DNA from: Treponema sp.
Lineage (GTDB): Bacteria > Spirochaetota > Spirochaetia > Treponematales > Breznakiellaceae
Direction of reading: 5' to 3'
Assembly (NCBI GenBank): GCA_009777995.1
Contig: WRKT01000011.1
Coordinates: 1 to 64,000, forward strand
DNA: 64,000 nucleotides
The position numbers and the translations under genes were made by a program. Below are positions 50,713 to 58,329 of this stretch, one piece after another. Position 1 is the stretch's first letter, and every line of letters begins with the position of its first letter. The notes below the pieces were generated by a model that worked only from the letters and a program-made list of their open reading frames with translations, did no database searches and was not told the DNA's origin.

Positions 50713-51027
50713 ATGGGATTAGTTCGATATGGCATCAGTTTTATTGCGGTATTAATTTATCATTACATGTTTAATAAAAAGGCAAGTCATAAAAAGTGGT
50801 ATACATGTACTTTAGCTGTCATCTTTATATTATTCACCATATTTACTCTTGATTTCACATTTACAACTGTGTTTGAACGAGAGCCGCAGGCTGCTTTTGT
50901 TTCTTTCTTGCTTTTCGGAATAGCGGACTTAATGATTTTCGCAGCATGGCGCTTTTCACCTTTAATTGCAGAAAAACTCAGCAAACAAAGCTCTATCAAA
51001 GGGGAGGATCTTCATGAAGCAAAATGA
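50713..51027 (+). CDS. RdhB-like membrane anchor
   Basis: 104 residues with three membrane helices (YGISFIAVLIYHYMF; WYTCTLAVIFILFTIFTLDF; AAFVSFLLFGIADLMIFAAW). It aligns along its length with the N-terminal domain of the fused protein at 48351 (KKWYTC-LAVIFI-FT-F-LDF and LLFGIADL-IFA-W-FSP). In organohalide-respiring bacteria a small RdhB anchors RdhA to the membrane. GAGGAGG precedes the ATG. It overlaps the next rdhA by 14 bp. Confidence 0.8.
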   Translation: MGLVRYGISFIAVLIYHYMFNKKASHKKWYTCTLAVIFILFTIFTLDFTFTTVFEREPQAAFVSFLLFGIADLMIFAAWRFSPLIAEKLSKQSSIKGEDLHEAK

Positions 51028-52339
51028 ATCTAACGAAAAACTAAAAATAAGCCGCAGGAATTTTTTAAGAACTGTAGGTGTCGCAGGAGCTACTGCTGCA
51101 AGTGCAGGTCTATTCCTGTCAATGGCTTCTACAAGAACTGATACAGGCCCCAATTCAAAACTTGATGACACTCACCCTTTTGCTCCTTGGTATAAAAAAT
51201 TCGACCAGCACTATGATGGTCGAAAAATGAGAAGGTGGAATGAAGAAAACAGGAATTTAATGATGCCACTTGCATTGCAAGCAGGTGAAATTCATGATAA
51301 TCGTCCGGCTTTAGAAAAATCAATCCGTGATGCAATGGGGACTGTTACGCGGTCTTTTGGTTCTAACGCAGGTCTTTCAACTGGAAACGGAGGTCTTTAC
51401 AGTTGGGAACCTTTGGGAATTACATCTCCACCTAAACAAAGATGGGAAGGTAGCTCTGAAGAAGCGGCTATGATCTTGAAACGTTTCAGCCATGACTGCG
51501 GTGCAGTCGATACCGGAATAACATTATTGGATGAGCGTCTGGTTCATTCACATTGGTATGAGAATGACTCTGAATCAGGTGAGATTATAATAAGCGATAC
51601 AGCCGAAAAGCCGCAACAGTTGCCCGATGGGACAAGACTCATACCATCAAGTATGAAATATGTTATCGTACAGCTTTGTTCAATGCCATATGATATGATA
51701 CAGACTTCTACATCCACCATAGCCACAGGCGCTGCAAATCTGGGTTATTCCATGATGGCTTTTGTAACACCACCGCTTGCAGAATTTATCCGCGGTCTTG
51801 GTTGGCAAGCAATACCGGCAGGAGCTAGCACAGTAAGCGTAATTCCGCTTGCTATTGCAGCAGGACTTGGTGAATATGGGCGCAATGGCCTATTAATCAA
51901 TCCGGAATATGGTCCAAGAGTACGAATTACAACAGTAATCACTGATTTACCTCTGGCAACAGATAATATTATGAAATTCGGTGTCCAAAATTTCTGTGAA
52001 AGCTGTATGGCTTGTGCAGAGAATTGCCCCGCCCAGGCAATTCCATATGGTTCAATGACATGGGAAGGGAACAGTGTTTCTAACAATCATGGTGCTTATA
52101 AATGGTATATAGATGCAACGAGATGTCATATGTTTGAGGCTTCAAACGGCGGACCTTGTAGTAACTGTATTAGAACTTGTGCTTATAACAAACCACCCGG
52201 TTTCTGGACTCATGATCCTTTCGGATTAAGAGTTGCTTCAATATTGGGTGGGAATATCATGGCTAAAATGGATGAGTTGATGGGCTATGGAAGAGTGTTA
52301 AGCCAAGAAGATTTCTGGAGAAAAAAATCAAGAGGATAG
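51014..52339 (+). CDS. Reductive dehalogenase homologue RdhA (second copy)
   Basis: 441 residues from the ATG at 51014, preferred because GGGGAGG lies just upstream and the Tat motif then falls at 13-19 (SRRNFLR). The corrinoid-domain motifs are AAGLGEYGRNGLLINPEYGPRVR and ITDLPL; the Fe-S motifs are CESCMACAENCP and C-x11-CSNCIRTC, again with CAYNKP. The leader makes the folded enzyme a Tat export substrate, held at the membrane by the rdhB-like product whose gene overlaps this one. Close paralogue of the flanking RdhA domains. Confidence 0.87.
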   Translation: MKQNESNEKLKISRRNFLRTVGVAGATAASAGLFLSMASTRTDTGPNSKLDDTHPFAPWYKKFDQHYDGRKMRRWNEENRNLMMPLALQAGEIHDNRPALEKSIRDAMGTVTRSFGSNAGLSTGNGGLYSWEPLGITSPPKQRWEGSSEEAAMILKRFSHDCGAVDTGITLLDERLVHSHWYENDSESGEIIISDTAEKPQQLPDGTRLIPSSMKYVIVQLCSMPYDMIQTSTSTIATGAANLGYSMMAFVTPPLAEFIRGLGWQAIPAGASTVSVIPLAIAAGLGEYGRNGLLINPEYGPRVRITTVITDLPLATDNIMKFGVQNFCESCMACAENCPAQAIPYGSMTWEGNSVSNNHGAYKWYIDATRCHMFEASNGGPCSNCIRTCAYNKPPGFWTHDPFGLRVASILGGNIMAKMDELMGYGRVLSQEDFWRKKSRG

Positions 52340-52342
52340 ATA

Positions 52343-53689
52343 ATGAAATCTAAAGACAATAATAAAAAACCTGCGGCTGACATAAAAATTAGTCGAAGGA
52401 ATTTTCTAAAAGGTGTAGGTGTTGCTGCTCTGGGAGCAGGTTTAGCCGCTTCTGTTCCACTGACAATTTCAGAACTCAGGCCCAAAAGAGGGAACTCTAT
52501 TGATGATTTTTACGAGATAAGTCCGGATATCCGACGCTTTGATCTTAGGAACAATGTCCGTAGCCGTGCAAGTTGGGATCAGGAGTATGCAGCAAGGGTT
52601 AGGGAAGCTCAAGCGCTTAGTGCAGAGGTGGTTGCTGCTCGTACTAGACTTGAACTGGCATTTATGACTGCAACAGGAGTAGTAATGGGAGCTTATGGTA
52701 ATCCATTACAAAACTGGCCACAAGATCACAATGGTGGAATCTTGAGTTGGAGACCGTACAGAATGCGCTTTTTCCCGCCGGACGATATGCCTATTTGGGA
52801 AGGCTCTCCGGAAGAAGCATCTAAGCTTGTTAAGCGGTTTGCTATTGATATTGGTGCGTCAGATGTTGGGATTGGTCCGGTTGACCCTCGTTTTGTCTAC
52901 ACACACGAGAGAAATGGAATGCCGATTGAATTTAGTGATTCAGCTAAGATACCTGAAGTTGTAAGAAGGGCGAATGGAGAGAGCGCCGAAGTCATCCCTA
53001 CAAACATGAAGTATGCTATTAGTGTATTAAGTTTGATGCCTTATGAAATGGTAATGTGCTCGCCTGATCCCGTTGGTGCATCAGTTAGCCAGCTTGGTTA
53101 TTCTCGGGGAAACTATAGTGTTGCAATGATTGCGGAATTCATTCGTGCTCTTGGTTATAACGCCATACCAATGGGACCTGAATCTACTGCAATGCGCGTC
53201 CCGCTTGCAATAGCAGCAGGACTTGGAGAAGGTGGTCGTAATGGGCTTCTTATAAGTCATAAGCTAGGGCCTGGTGTGCGGATTGCATGTGTTTTCACAG
53301 ATTTACCATTGCAATTGGATCATGTTGTTGACTTCGGAGTGCGCAAATTTTGTGACACATGCGGGCTATGTGCCGAGCATTGCCCTGTAGGAGCAGTTTC
53401 ACATGAGCCAATGACTTGGGAAGGTCCCAACATTTCTGCTCAAAGTGGTATAAAAAGATGGTATATTAATGCAGAAAAATGTCATCTGTTTAACTCTTCG
53501 CAAAGCTCAACATGCTTGAATTGTATTAGATCCTGTTCGTATTTTAAGCCTCAGGGATTCTGGACTCATGATCCATTCGGCATAACAGTGGCACCTGTGT
53601 TTGGAGGGAGATTGATGTCAACACTCGATGAGTGGATGGGTTACGGGAAAAAACTTTCCCAAGAGGATTATTGGAATAAGCCAGTGTAA
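52343..53689 (+). CDS. Reductive dehalogenase homologue RdhA (third copy)
   Basis: 448 residues, starting 3 bases after the previous stop. Tat motif at 17-23 (SRRNFLK). AAGLGEGGRNGLLISHKLGPGVR and FTDLPL mark the corrinoid domain. The first cluster is CDTCGLCAEHCP; the second, CHLFNSSQSSTCLNCIRSC, is followed by SYFKP, one step further from the canonical PWNKP. It is the most divergent of the three and may differ in substrate. No rdhB-like gene follows; the antitoxin-like repeat begins 2 bases after the stop. Confidence 0.85.
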   Translation: MKSKDNNKKPAADIKISRRNFLKGVGVAALGAGLAASVPLTISELRPKRGNSIDDFYEISPDIRRFDLRNNVRSRASWDQEYAARVREAQALSAEVVAARTRLELAFMTATGVVMGAYGNPLQNWPQDHNGGILSWRPYRMRFFPPDDMPIWEGSPEEASKLVKRFAIDIGASDVGIGPVDPRFVYTHERNGMPIEFSDSAKIPEVVRRANGESAEVIPTNMKYAISVLSLMPYEMVMCSPDPVGASVSQLGYSRGNYSVAMIAEFIRALGYNAIPMGPESTAMRVPLAIAAGLGEGGRNGLLISHKLGPGVRIACVFTDLPLQLDHVVDFGVRKFCDTCGLCAEHCPVGAVSHEPMTWEGPNISAQSGIKRWYINAEKCHLFNSSQSSTCLNCIRSCSYFKPQGFWTHDPFGITVAPVFGGRLMSTLDEWMGYGKKLSQEDYWNKPV

Positions 53690-53691
53690 TT

Positions 53692-53862
53692 TCAATCGGT
53701 TGTCAGTATCATCATTTTTTCCCGTACCATGTCACTTACGTTATCAAGAAGGCTTAACGGTTCACGATTTCGGGTTAAGGGTCCTGTGCCTTCCAAGAGT
53801 TCCGGTGGATTTTCTGCCCATTTTTTTATCCATGCTTCTTCGTCAGTTGGTCTTTTTGCCAT
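53692..53862 (-). CDS. Small antitoxin-like protein, internally deleted copy
   Basis: 56 residues, too short for most gene finders. It matches the 78-residue protein at 47163 (AKRPTDEEAW, KKWAENPPELLEGTGPLTRNREPLSLLDNVSDMVREK) but lacks a 60-bp in-frame block between two CTTAC/ACTTAC repeats, which removes the 20 residues of the central helix, plus two more residues near the N-terminus. A ribosome site (GGGGA) is kept. The lost block carries most of the C-terminal domain, so it is probably non-functional or altered. Together with the 47163 copy it forms direct repeats around the rdh locus. Confidence 0.65.
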   Translation of the reverse strand: MAKRPTDEEAWIKKWAENPPELLEGTGPLTRNREPLSLLDNVSDMVREKMMILTTD

Positions 53863-53938
53863 CTTTCCCCTTTATTTTGCTTCAGTAAGCAATTTGCACC
53901 TGCACGGCATTGCATGAAATACAAAGCTAAGTCTTATT

Positions 53939-53986
53939 ATTAATCTCCCTAAATCAAAGGGAATTCTAGATAATTTTTGCAATATT
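53939..53986. repeat. dacB 5' segment, copy 2
   Basis: TTATTAATCTC followed by AAAGGGAATTCTAGATAATTT repeats the dacB start/promoter segment of 45788-45847, with a deletion of several bases between the two blocks. Here it precedes no dacB gene. Just upstream (53927) ATGAAATACAAAGC echoes the retropepsin gene start. Confidence 0.55.
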
Positions 53987-54025
53987 CACATTCAGCATCG
54001 GTCATCCCGGTTCTTTTTTAAAGTG

Positions 54026-54054
54026 TTGACTTTAGATACAAAACGTATTACAGT
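54026..54054 (+). promoter_or_regulatory. Promoter of the brnT(pseudo)-brnA operon
   Basis: TTGACT (54026-54031), 17 bases, TACAGT (54049-54054), ending 6 bases before the brnT ATG at 54061. Confidence 0.5.
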
Positions 54055-54060
54055 TTTACC

Positions 54061-54381
54061 ATGCTCATGACAAATGTCGAGTGGGATGATGATAAAAATG
54101 AAGTCAATAAACGGGAGCATGAAGGCTTGGGCTTTGAACTGGCTCAACTTGTTTTTTCAGACCCGAATCGTCTTGAGCGCATAGATCGGAGCGATAATAA
54201 TGTTTTCAGAGAAGAGTGATGGCAAACTCTGGGTATGGTAGGGAAGGTTCTTTTCGTTGTTTATACAGAACGAGGAGAGAGGAAACGGCTCATATCAGCG
54301 CGCCTGGCTAACAAGGCAGAACGGAGAAGCTATAATGGGAATTACCAGATCGACGGTAAAGGTTGGTCAAAAGCCAACTAA
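54061..54381 (+). pseudogene. brnT: brnT toxin gene interrupted by one nonsense codon
   Basis: The frame from ATG 54061 reads as BrnT: NVEWDDDKNEVNKREHEGLGFELAQLVFSDP, then after the stop WQTLGMVGKVLFVVYTERGERKRLISARLANKAERRSY. TGA at 54217-54219 splits it after REE. BrnT proteins usually have Glu-x-Arg-Trp here, so the stop fits a CGA-to-TGA change. The frame then stays open to TAA 54379-54381. BrnT is an RNase toxin of RelE-like fold. The brnA gene overlaps its end. Loss of the toxin would leave a harmless antitoxin. Confidence 0.8.
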
Positions 54382-54652
54382 AGAACAGCTAAAACAGATT
54401 CGAGAAATTGCGAAAAGACCTATTCATTATACTGAGGACTGTCCTGAATCTACTCAAGAAGCTCTTGCAGAATTTGCAGCAATGGCACGAGCTCGGTGGA
54501 CAAGAAAAATAAAGCCTACAGTATCCCTGCGTTTGGAACCGGAGGCTTTGGAAAAATACAAGGCTTTAGGCAGCGGATATACCGGTATCATGGCTGATGT
54601 GCTGAATTACGTTGCGGATAACCCGGAGATACTCTCAAAAGTTCGTACTTGA
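54335..54652 (+). CDS. brnA: BrnA-family antitoxin
   Basis: 105 residues from the ATG at 54335, preceded by GGAG. The N-part (PTKEQLKQIREIAKRPIHYTEDCPESTQEALAEFAAMAR) is the BrnT-binding segment and RKIKPTVSLRLEPEALEKYKALGSGYTGIMADVLNYV is the DNA-binding segment. It starts inside the 3' end of the broken brnT frame, the normal layout of the pair. It likely still represses the shared promoter. Confidence 0.85.
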   Translation: MGITRSTVKVGQKPTKEQLKQIREIAKRPIHYTEDCPESTQEALAEFAAMARARWTRKIKPTVSLRLEPEALEKYKALGSGYTGIMADVLNYVADNPEILSKVRT

Positions 54653-54654
54653 TA

Positions 54655-54706
54655 AGTAAGCTTTGCATGAAAAATCAGATATTAATATTAAGAGCTCCGG
54701 GATACA
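54655..54706 (+). pseudogene. Fragment of the DUF5678/retropepsin gene junction
   Basis: GTAAGCTTTGCATGAAA (54655-54671) equals the junction of the 46362 and 46592 genes, and the frame goes on MKNQILILRAPGY, compared with MKYQALTLKAPGI. Similarity ends as the antisense gene at 54688 begins. Confidence 0.5.
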
Positions 54707-54930
54707 GACACTTCTATTTCCTGATGCACTATTTCTTCGATAACCTGTGCCGGAGTTTGACCGGAAGCTTCCGCACGTGCCAAAATATAGCCCACTGTAA
54801 CTTTGTCAAGTACATCAAGTAACGCTCGCTGTTGGGCAAAAACCCCGGGGCGGTTAAAATTTACCCTTGGTGTTGTTTTTGTCCAGCGTTCATCAAGTTC
54901 ATCATATTCTTCATCAGCCATGTCTGTCAT
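54688..54930 (-). CDS. Small antitoxin-like protein, third family member
   Basis: 80 residues. MADEEYDELDERWTKTTPRVNFNRPGVFAQQRALLDVLDKVTVGYILARAEASGQTPAQVIEEIVHQEI follows the same plan as the 78-residue protein at 47163 (DEE-rich start, KWTxNPP-like spacer, LLDxLDxVxxGYIL and TPxQVI helices). The start at 54930 or 54921 (second Met) cannot be decided; only a weak AGAG site is present. No toxin partner is adjacent. Function unknown; antitoxin-like by size, composition and neighbourhood. Confidence 0.6.
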   Translation of the reverse strand: MTDMADEEYDELDERWTKTTPRVNFNRPGVFAQQRALLDVLDKVTVGYILARAEASGQTPAQVIEEIVHQEIEVSVSRSS

Positions 54931-54993
54931 AGATTTCTCTTTACATAAAGTTTTTCATAGAACTGTTTTCGGCAGTTCACTTGGCAAGGTGAT

Positions 54994-55152
54994 TCAGTAA
55001 AACCCGGCGAATGCTTTCCTCAGATACGGCATGTTTGAACGCTGATGGAAGTATGCTTCCATTGCATCACGCCCTTTGTCTATACCAAAAAAAGAGGTAA
55101 TACGCAAAGGCAGCCGCGTATCATTGCCAAATTCATCGATTTTTGCTAAACT
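54994..55152 (-). pseudogene. C-terminal remnant of an unknown gene
   Basis: A minus-strand frame without a start reads IDEFGNDTRLPLRITSFFGIDKGRDAMEAYFHQRSNMPYLRKAFAGFY and stops at 54994. The composition looks like real protein and it is cut off just where the dnaJ promoter begins, so it is probably the tail of a gene removed when the island formed. I cannot name the family. Confidence 0.35.
55124..55152 (+). promoter_or_regulatory. Promoter of the dnaJ-like/map operon, leaderless
   Basis: TTGCCA (55124-55129), 17 bases, TAAACT (55147-55152), ending 7 bases before the ATG at 55160; no ribosome site. Confidence 0.5.
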
Positions 55153-55159
55153 TTAGAAA

Positions 55160-55975
55160 ATGAATAGTCATTATGATCTCCTCCAAATCAGGCAGGATGC
55201 ATCAACTCAGGAAATAAAGAGGGCCTTTCGCGAGAGGGCCAAGCAGCTCCACCCCGATATCGCAGGTGAAGACGGGGCCGAGCAGATGCGAAAGCTCCTT
55301 GCGGCCTATGAAACCCTTTCCGATAAGAATCGCCGCTTTGAATATGACAAGGTTTATAGGCGTTTTGCGGGGAAATACGGGGGAAAGCCGGGCTTTAACT
55401 ATCGTATATACCTTAGAGAGAGGCAGGATGAGCCTGAAAGCCAGGCAAAACTCATATTTTTTGAACTTCTCCACCTTGAAGAGGAGACTGCACTTGCCTT
55501 ATGGGAGAAAAGGGGCGGCCTTAACTTCCCTATGGAGAAGTATATGGACAGGGAAGACTGGATGGACTGCACTTTCATCATCGCAGAGGAACTTAATAAG
55601 CGAAATAAGTATTATGAGGCATTCATACTATTGGTTAAGTTAGTCAAGGAAGAAAGGCGGCTTCCCTATTTCAAGCACTTCATGGAAGATGTGGAGACCT
55701 TCCTTAAAGAACTCATTCGGCTCCATCTTAGGAAGGCAGTTGACCCTGAGACCTATGTGGAATGTATGGAGACCCTGCTTGAGCTAAAGTTTCCCGCAAA
55801 GGATGAGGCCCGCTGGCTGCGTTCCCTTGCAGAGGCGCTTATTAGCCTTGGCGAAATGAGCAGCGCTGCAGGAATCTTAAGGGAGGCTTTAAAACGCGAC
55901 CCCAAGCTTCCAAATACTGTGCGGCTAAGGAAGGCTCTTCAAGGGGTATCATCCGGAGGGATCTCGGCACCATGA
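55160..55975 (+). CDS. DnaJ-domain protein
   Basis: 271 residues. The J domain (about 1-70) has the HPD tripeptide at 31-33 (AKQLHPDIAGEDG). It lacks the Gly/Phe and zinc regions of DnaJ; the remainder is helical with tetratricopeptide-like features (YYEAFILLVKLVKEERRLPYFKHFMEDVETFLKEL; EALISLGEMSSAAGILREALKRDP). It is a specialised DnaK co-chaperone whose client is unknown. Stop and map start overlap by 4 bp. Confidence 0.85.
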   Translation: MNSHYDLLQIRQDASTQEIKRAFRERAKQLHPDIAGEDGAEQMRKLLAAYETLSDKNRRFEYDKVYRRFAGKYGGKPGFNYRIYLRERQDEPESQAKLIFFELLHLEEETALALWEKRGGLNFPMEKYMDREDWMDCTFIIAEELNKRNKYYEAFILLVKLVKEERRLPYFKHFMEDVETFLKELIRLHLRKAVDPETYVECMETLLELKFPAKDEARWLRSLAEALISLGEMSSAAGILREALKRDPKLPNTVRLRKALQGVSSGGISAP

Positions 55976-56733
55976 TTCGCCTTAAAAATGAGAAGCAAAT
56001 TGAAGGGATTCGTAAGTCATGCCGAATGCTTTCTGTAATGCTAAAAGAACTTATCCCGCTTGTCAGGCCCGGTATAGAAACCATTGATATTGACGTATGG
56101 GTTCAGAATTGGATAAAAAAGGCAGGAGGAAGGCCTGTTTTCCTCGGGGTTGGGTCAAAGAAGAATCCCTATCCTGCGGCAATTTGTATATCAATAAATA
56201 ATGAAGTGATACATGGTATTCCGAAAAAACGTAAAATAATTGACGGAGACCTTGTATCCCTTGATTGCGGAATAAATCTTGACGGATTTATCAGCGATCA
56301 GGCTATCACCCTTGAAATTGGAGAAACGAGCCCCATCGCGCAAAAGTTAAATACCGTAACAAGGGAATGTCTTTATGCAGGGATAAAAGCGGCGAAGGCA
56401 GGGGACAGGCTTCTTAATATCGCAAGGGCTGTCCAGGGTCATGCCCAGAGATCGGGCTTTGGTGTTGTGCATCAGTTTTGCGGACATGGGGTGGGGCTTG
56501 AACTCCATGAGGAACCAAGGGTTGCCAATGTTCCGCAGGGGCCGAATCCGAAGCTAAGGGGCGGCATGGTGCTTGCAATAGAGCCAATGATCAATATTGG
56601 AACAGGTGATGTTGAAATTATGGATGATGGTTGGACGGTGGTCACTGCAGACAGCAAATTGTCGGCCCATTGGGAGCATACCATAGTGATTTATGCGGAT
56701 CGAACCGAGATACTGACAGAGTCACTCTACTGA
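55972..56733 (+). CDS. map: Methionine aminopeptidase type I
   Basis: 253 residues. The five metal ligands are seen in GDLVSLDCGINLDGFISDQA (two Asp), HQFCGHGVGLELHEEP (His), MVLAIEPMI (Glu) and HWEHTIVI region (Glu in the following TEIL). It removes the first Met from new proteins in the cytosol. Translation is coupled to the DnaJ-like gene (ATGA). Confidence 0.94.
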   Translation: MIRLKNEKQIEGIRKSCRMLSVMLKELIPLVRPGIETIDIDVWVQNWIKKAGGRPVFLGVGSKKNPYPAAICISINNEVIHGIPKKRKIIDGDLVSLDCGINLDGFISDQAITLEIGETSPIAQKLNTVTRECLYAGIKAAKAGDRLLNIARAVQGHAQRSGFGVVHQFCGHGVGLELHEEPRVANVPQGPNPKLRGGMVLAIEPMINIGTGDVEIMDDGWTVVTADSKLSAHWEHTIVIYADRTEILTESLY

Positions 56734-56746
56734 CAAAGTCAGTTTT
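56729..56746 (+). terminator. Weak terminator after map
   Basis: ACTGAC, loop AAA, GTCAGT, then TTT. The stem overlaps the map stop codon; the T-run is short. Confidence 0.45.
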
Positions 56747-56810
56747 GTAAATTTGTAACTATTTTGATAGAATCCGCTTTATAATAAATATATCAGGCAA
56801 GGAGATTTTG

Positions 56811-58322
56811 ATGAAACTTGTACGGACCTTATCTTCCCGGAATTTCTTTATTTTTAATTTGGTGCTTATTGGAATTATATTCGGCTTTTTTATGGCATTT
56901 ATTTCCTTCTCATGCAGTGCCATCGGGGGTATTGCCAGGGCACAGGATATGCCTCCGGTGGAAATTCCCCAAGATGCTTTGATTGTGGCCGAGAGTATGC
57001 AAAGGGTTTTAAATGCAGTTTCCGACAGGGTACTACCCTCTGTGGTGGAGGTTAATACCGTCTCGGTACAGCGTCAGCGCCAGGCACCCGGGTTTGACGG
57101 CATACCCTGGGACTTCTTCTTCGGCCCCCCGGGAGAGAGAGGCGGTGAGGATAATAGAGACAGGGAATTCCGCTCGCGCGCAATGGGTTCAGGGATCATT
57201 ATCAGGCAGGACAGGAATCTTTATTATGTGGTTACGAATAACCATGTTATTGAAGGTGCAACAGAGATTCTGATAGGCACAAGGGACGGAAGGGAATACC
57301 CTGCAGATATAGTAGGCAGGGATGCCCGCAGAGACCTTGCAGTGCTTTCTTTTACAAGCAATGAGCGTTTTCCCCTTGCCGAACTGGGTGATTCGGATTC
57401 TGTGAAGGTTGGAGACTGGGCAATTGCTATGGGTAATCCGCTTGGCAGGCAGTTCTCCTTCTCGGTTACCATGGGCATTATCAGTGCAGTAGGCCGAACC
57501 GGAGGGCCGGGCGGTAATATTAACGACTTTATACAGACCGATGCATCGATAAATCAGGGAAATTCCGGAGGCCCGCTGGTAAATATTCGAGGTGAAGTAA
57601 TCGGAATTAATACCTGGATAGCAAGTAATGTCGGAGGCGGCTCTGTCGGCCTTGGTTTTGCCATTCCAATAAATAATGCAAAAAGAGTGATAGAAGATAT
57701 TATTACGACCGGGGATGTCAGGGACGGATGGCTTGGCGTATTGCTCTCTGACCCTGACCGCGCGACCATACAGGACATGCGGTATACTGACCTTAGGGGT
57801 TCCATGGTTGTCCAGGTTTCACTTGGCTCTCCTGCAGACAGGGGCGGAATGCGCGCAGGCGATTTTGTTACCCATGTAAATGACAGGGAGGTTAGGGGTA
57901 CAAACCAGCTCATCCAAATGGTCGGAGACATGAGGCCGGGCGAGCAGTCGGTATTCAGGGTATTCCGAAGCGGTTCTACTATCAATTTAAATGTGACGAT
58001 AGAAGCAAGGGTCGATGCAGCCGCAGCAGATAATCGGAGATTATGGCCCGGCCTTTCGGTGGTTCCGATAACAAGTGAATTAAGGTCAAACCTCAGGCTT
58101 GGAGATGATGCAGAAGGTCTTTATGTAACCCAGGTCATTGAAGGCTCACCTGCATATATTACCAATATTCGAAGGGGTGATAGGATTCTTACGGTGAACG
58201 GCATCGCGGTGCCTGATCTTAATACCTTCTATAGGGTTTTACGAGAAGGAACAGGCACTGAGCTCCAATTCGGCTTTATGAGGGGAGAAAGTACCCTGGA
58301 ATCCATTAAGTTTATACGTTAA
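56811..58322 (+). CDS. HtrA/DegP-type serine protease
   Basis: 503 residues. An N-terminal membrane or signal segment (FNLVLIGIIFGFFMAFISFSC) is followed by the trypsin-like domain with His in VTNNHVIEGAT, Asp in ARRDLAVLSF and Ser in QGNSGGPLVN. Two PDZ domains follow (about 300-385 and 405-500, with GSPADRGGMRAGDFVTHVN and GSPAYITNIRRGDRILTVN). It degrades misfolded proteins in the periplasm. AAGGAG is 6 bases before the ATG at 56811, so the TTG just before is not the start. TATAAT at 56780-56785 may be its -10. Confidence 0.93.
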   Translation: MKLVRTLSSRNFFIFNLVLIGIIFGFFMAFISFSCSAIGGIARAQDMPPVEIPQDALIVAESMQRVLNAVSDRVLPSVVEVNTVSVQRQRQAPGFDGIPWDFFFGPPGERGGEDNRDREFRSRAMGSGIIIRQDRNLYYVVTNNHVIEGATEILIGTRDGREYPADIVGRDARRDLAVLSFTSNERFPLAELGDSDSVKVGDWAIAMGNPLGRQFSFSVTMGIISAVGRTGGPGGNINDFIQTDASINQGNSGGPLVNIRGEVIGINTWIASNVGGGSVGLGFAIPINNAKRVIEDIITTGDVRDGWLGVLLSDPDRATIQDMRYTDLRGSMVVQVSLGSPADRGGMRAGDFVTHVNDREVRGTNQLIQMVGDMRPGEQSVFRVFRSGSTINLNVTIEARVDAAAADNRRLWPGLSVVPITSELRSNLRLGDDAEGLYVTQVIEGSPAYITNIRRGDRILTVNGIAVPDLNTFYRVLREGTGTELQFGFMRGESTLESIKFIR

Positions 58323-58329
58323 ATCGGGC

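Noticed and set aside
54217-54219. In-frame TGA in brnT as a selenocysteine codon
   Set aside because: The position normally holds Arg before Trp, not Cys, and no stable stem-loop with a SECIS shape follows directly. A CGA-to-TGA change explains it better.
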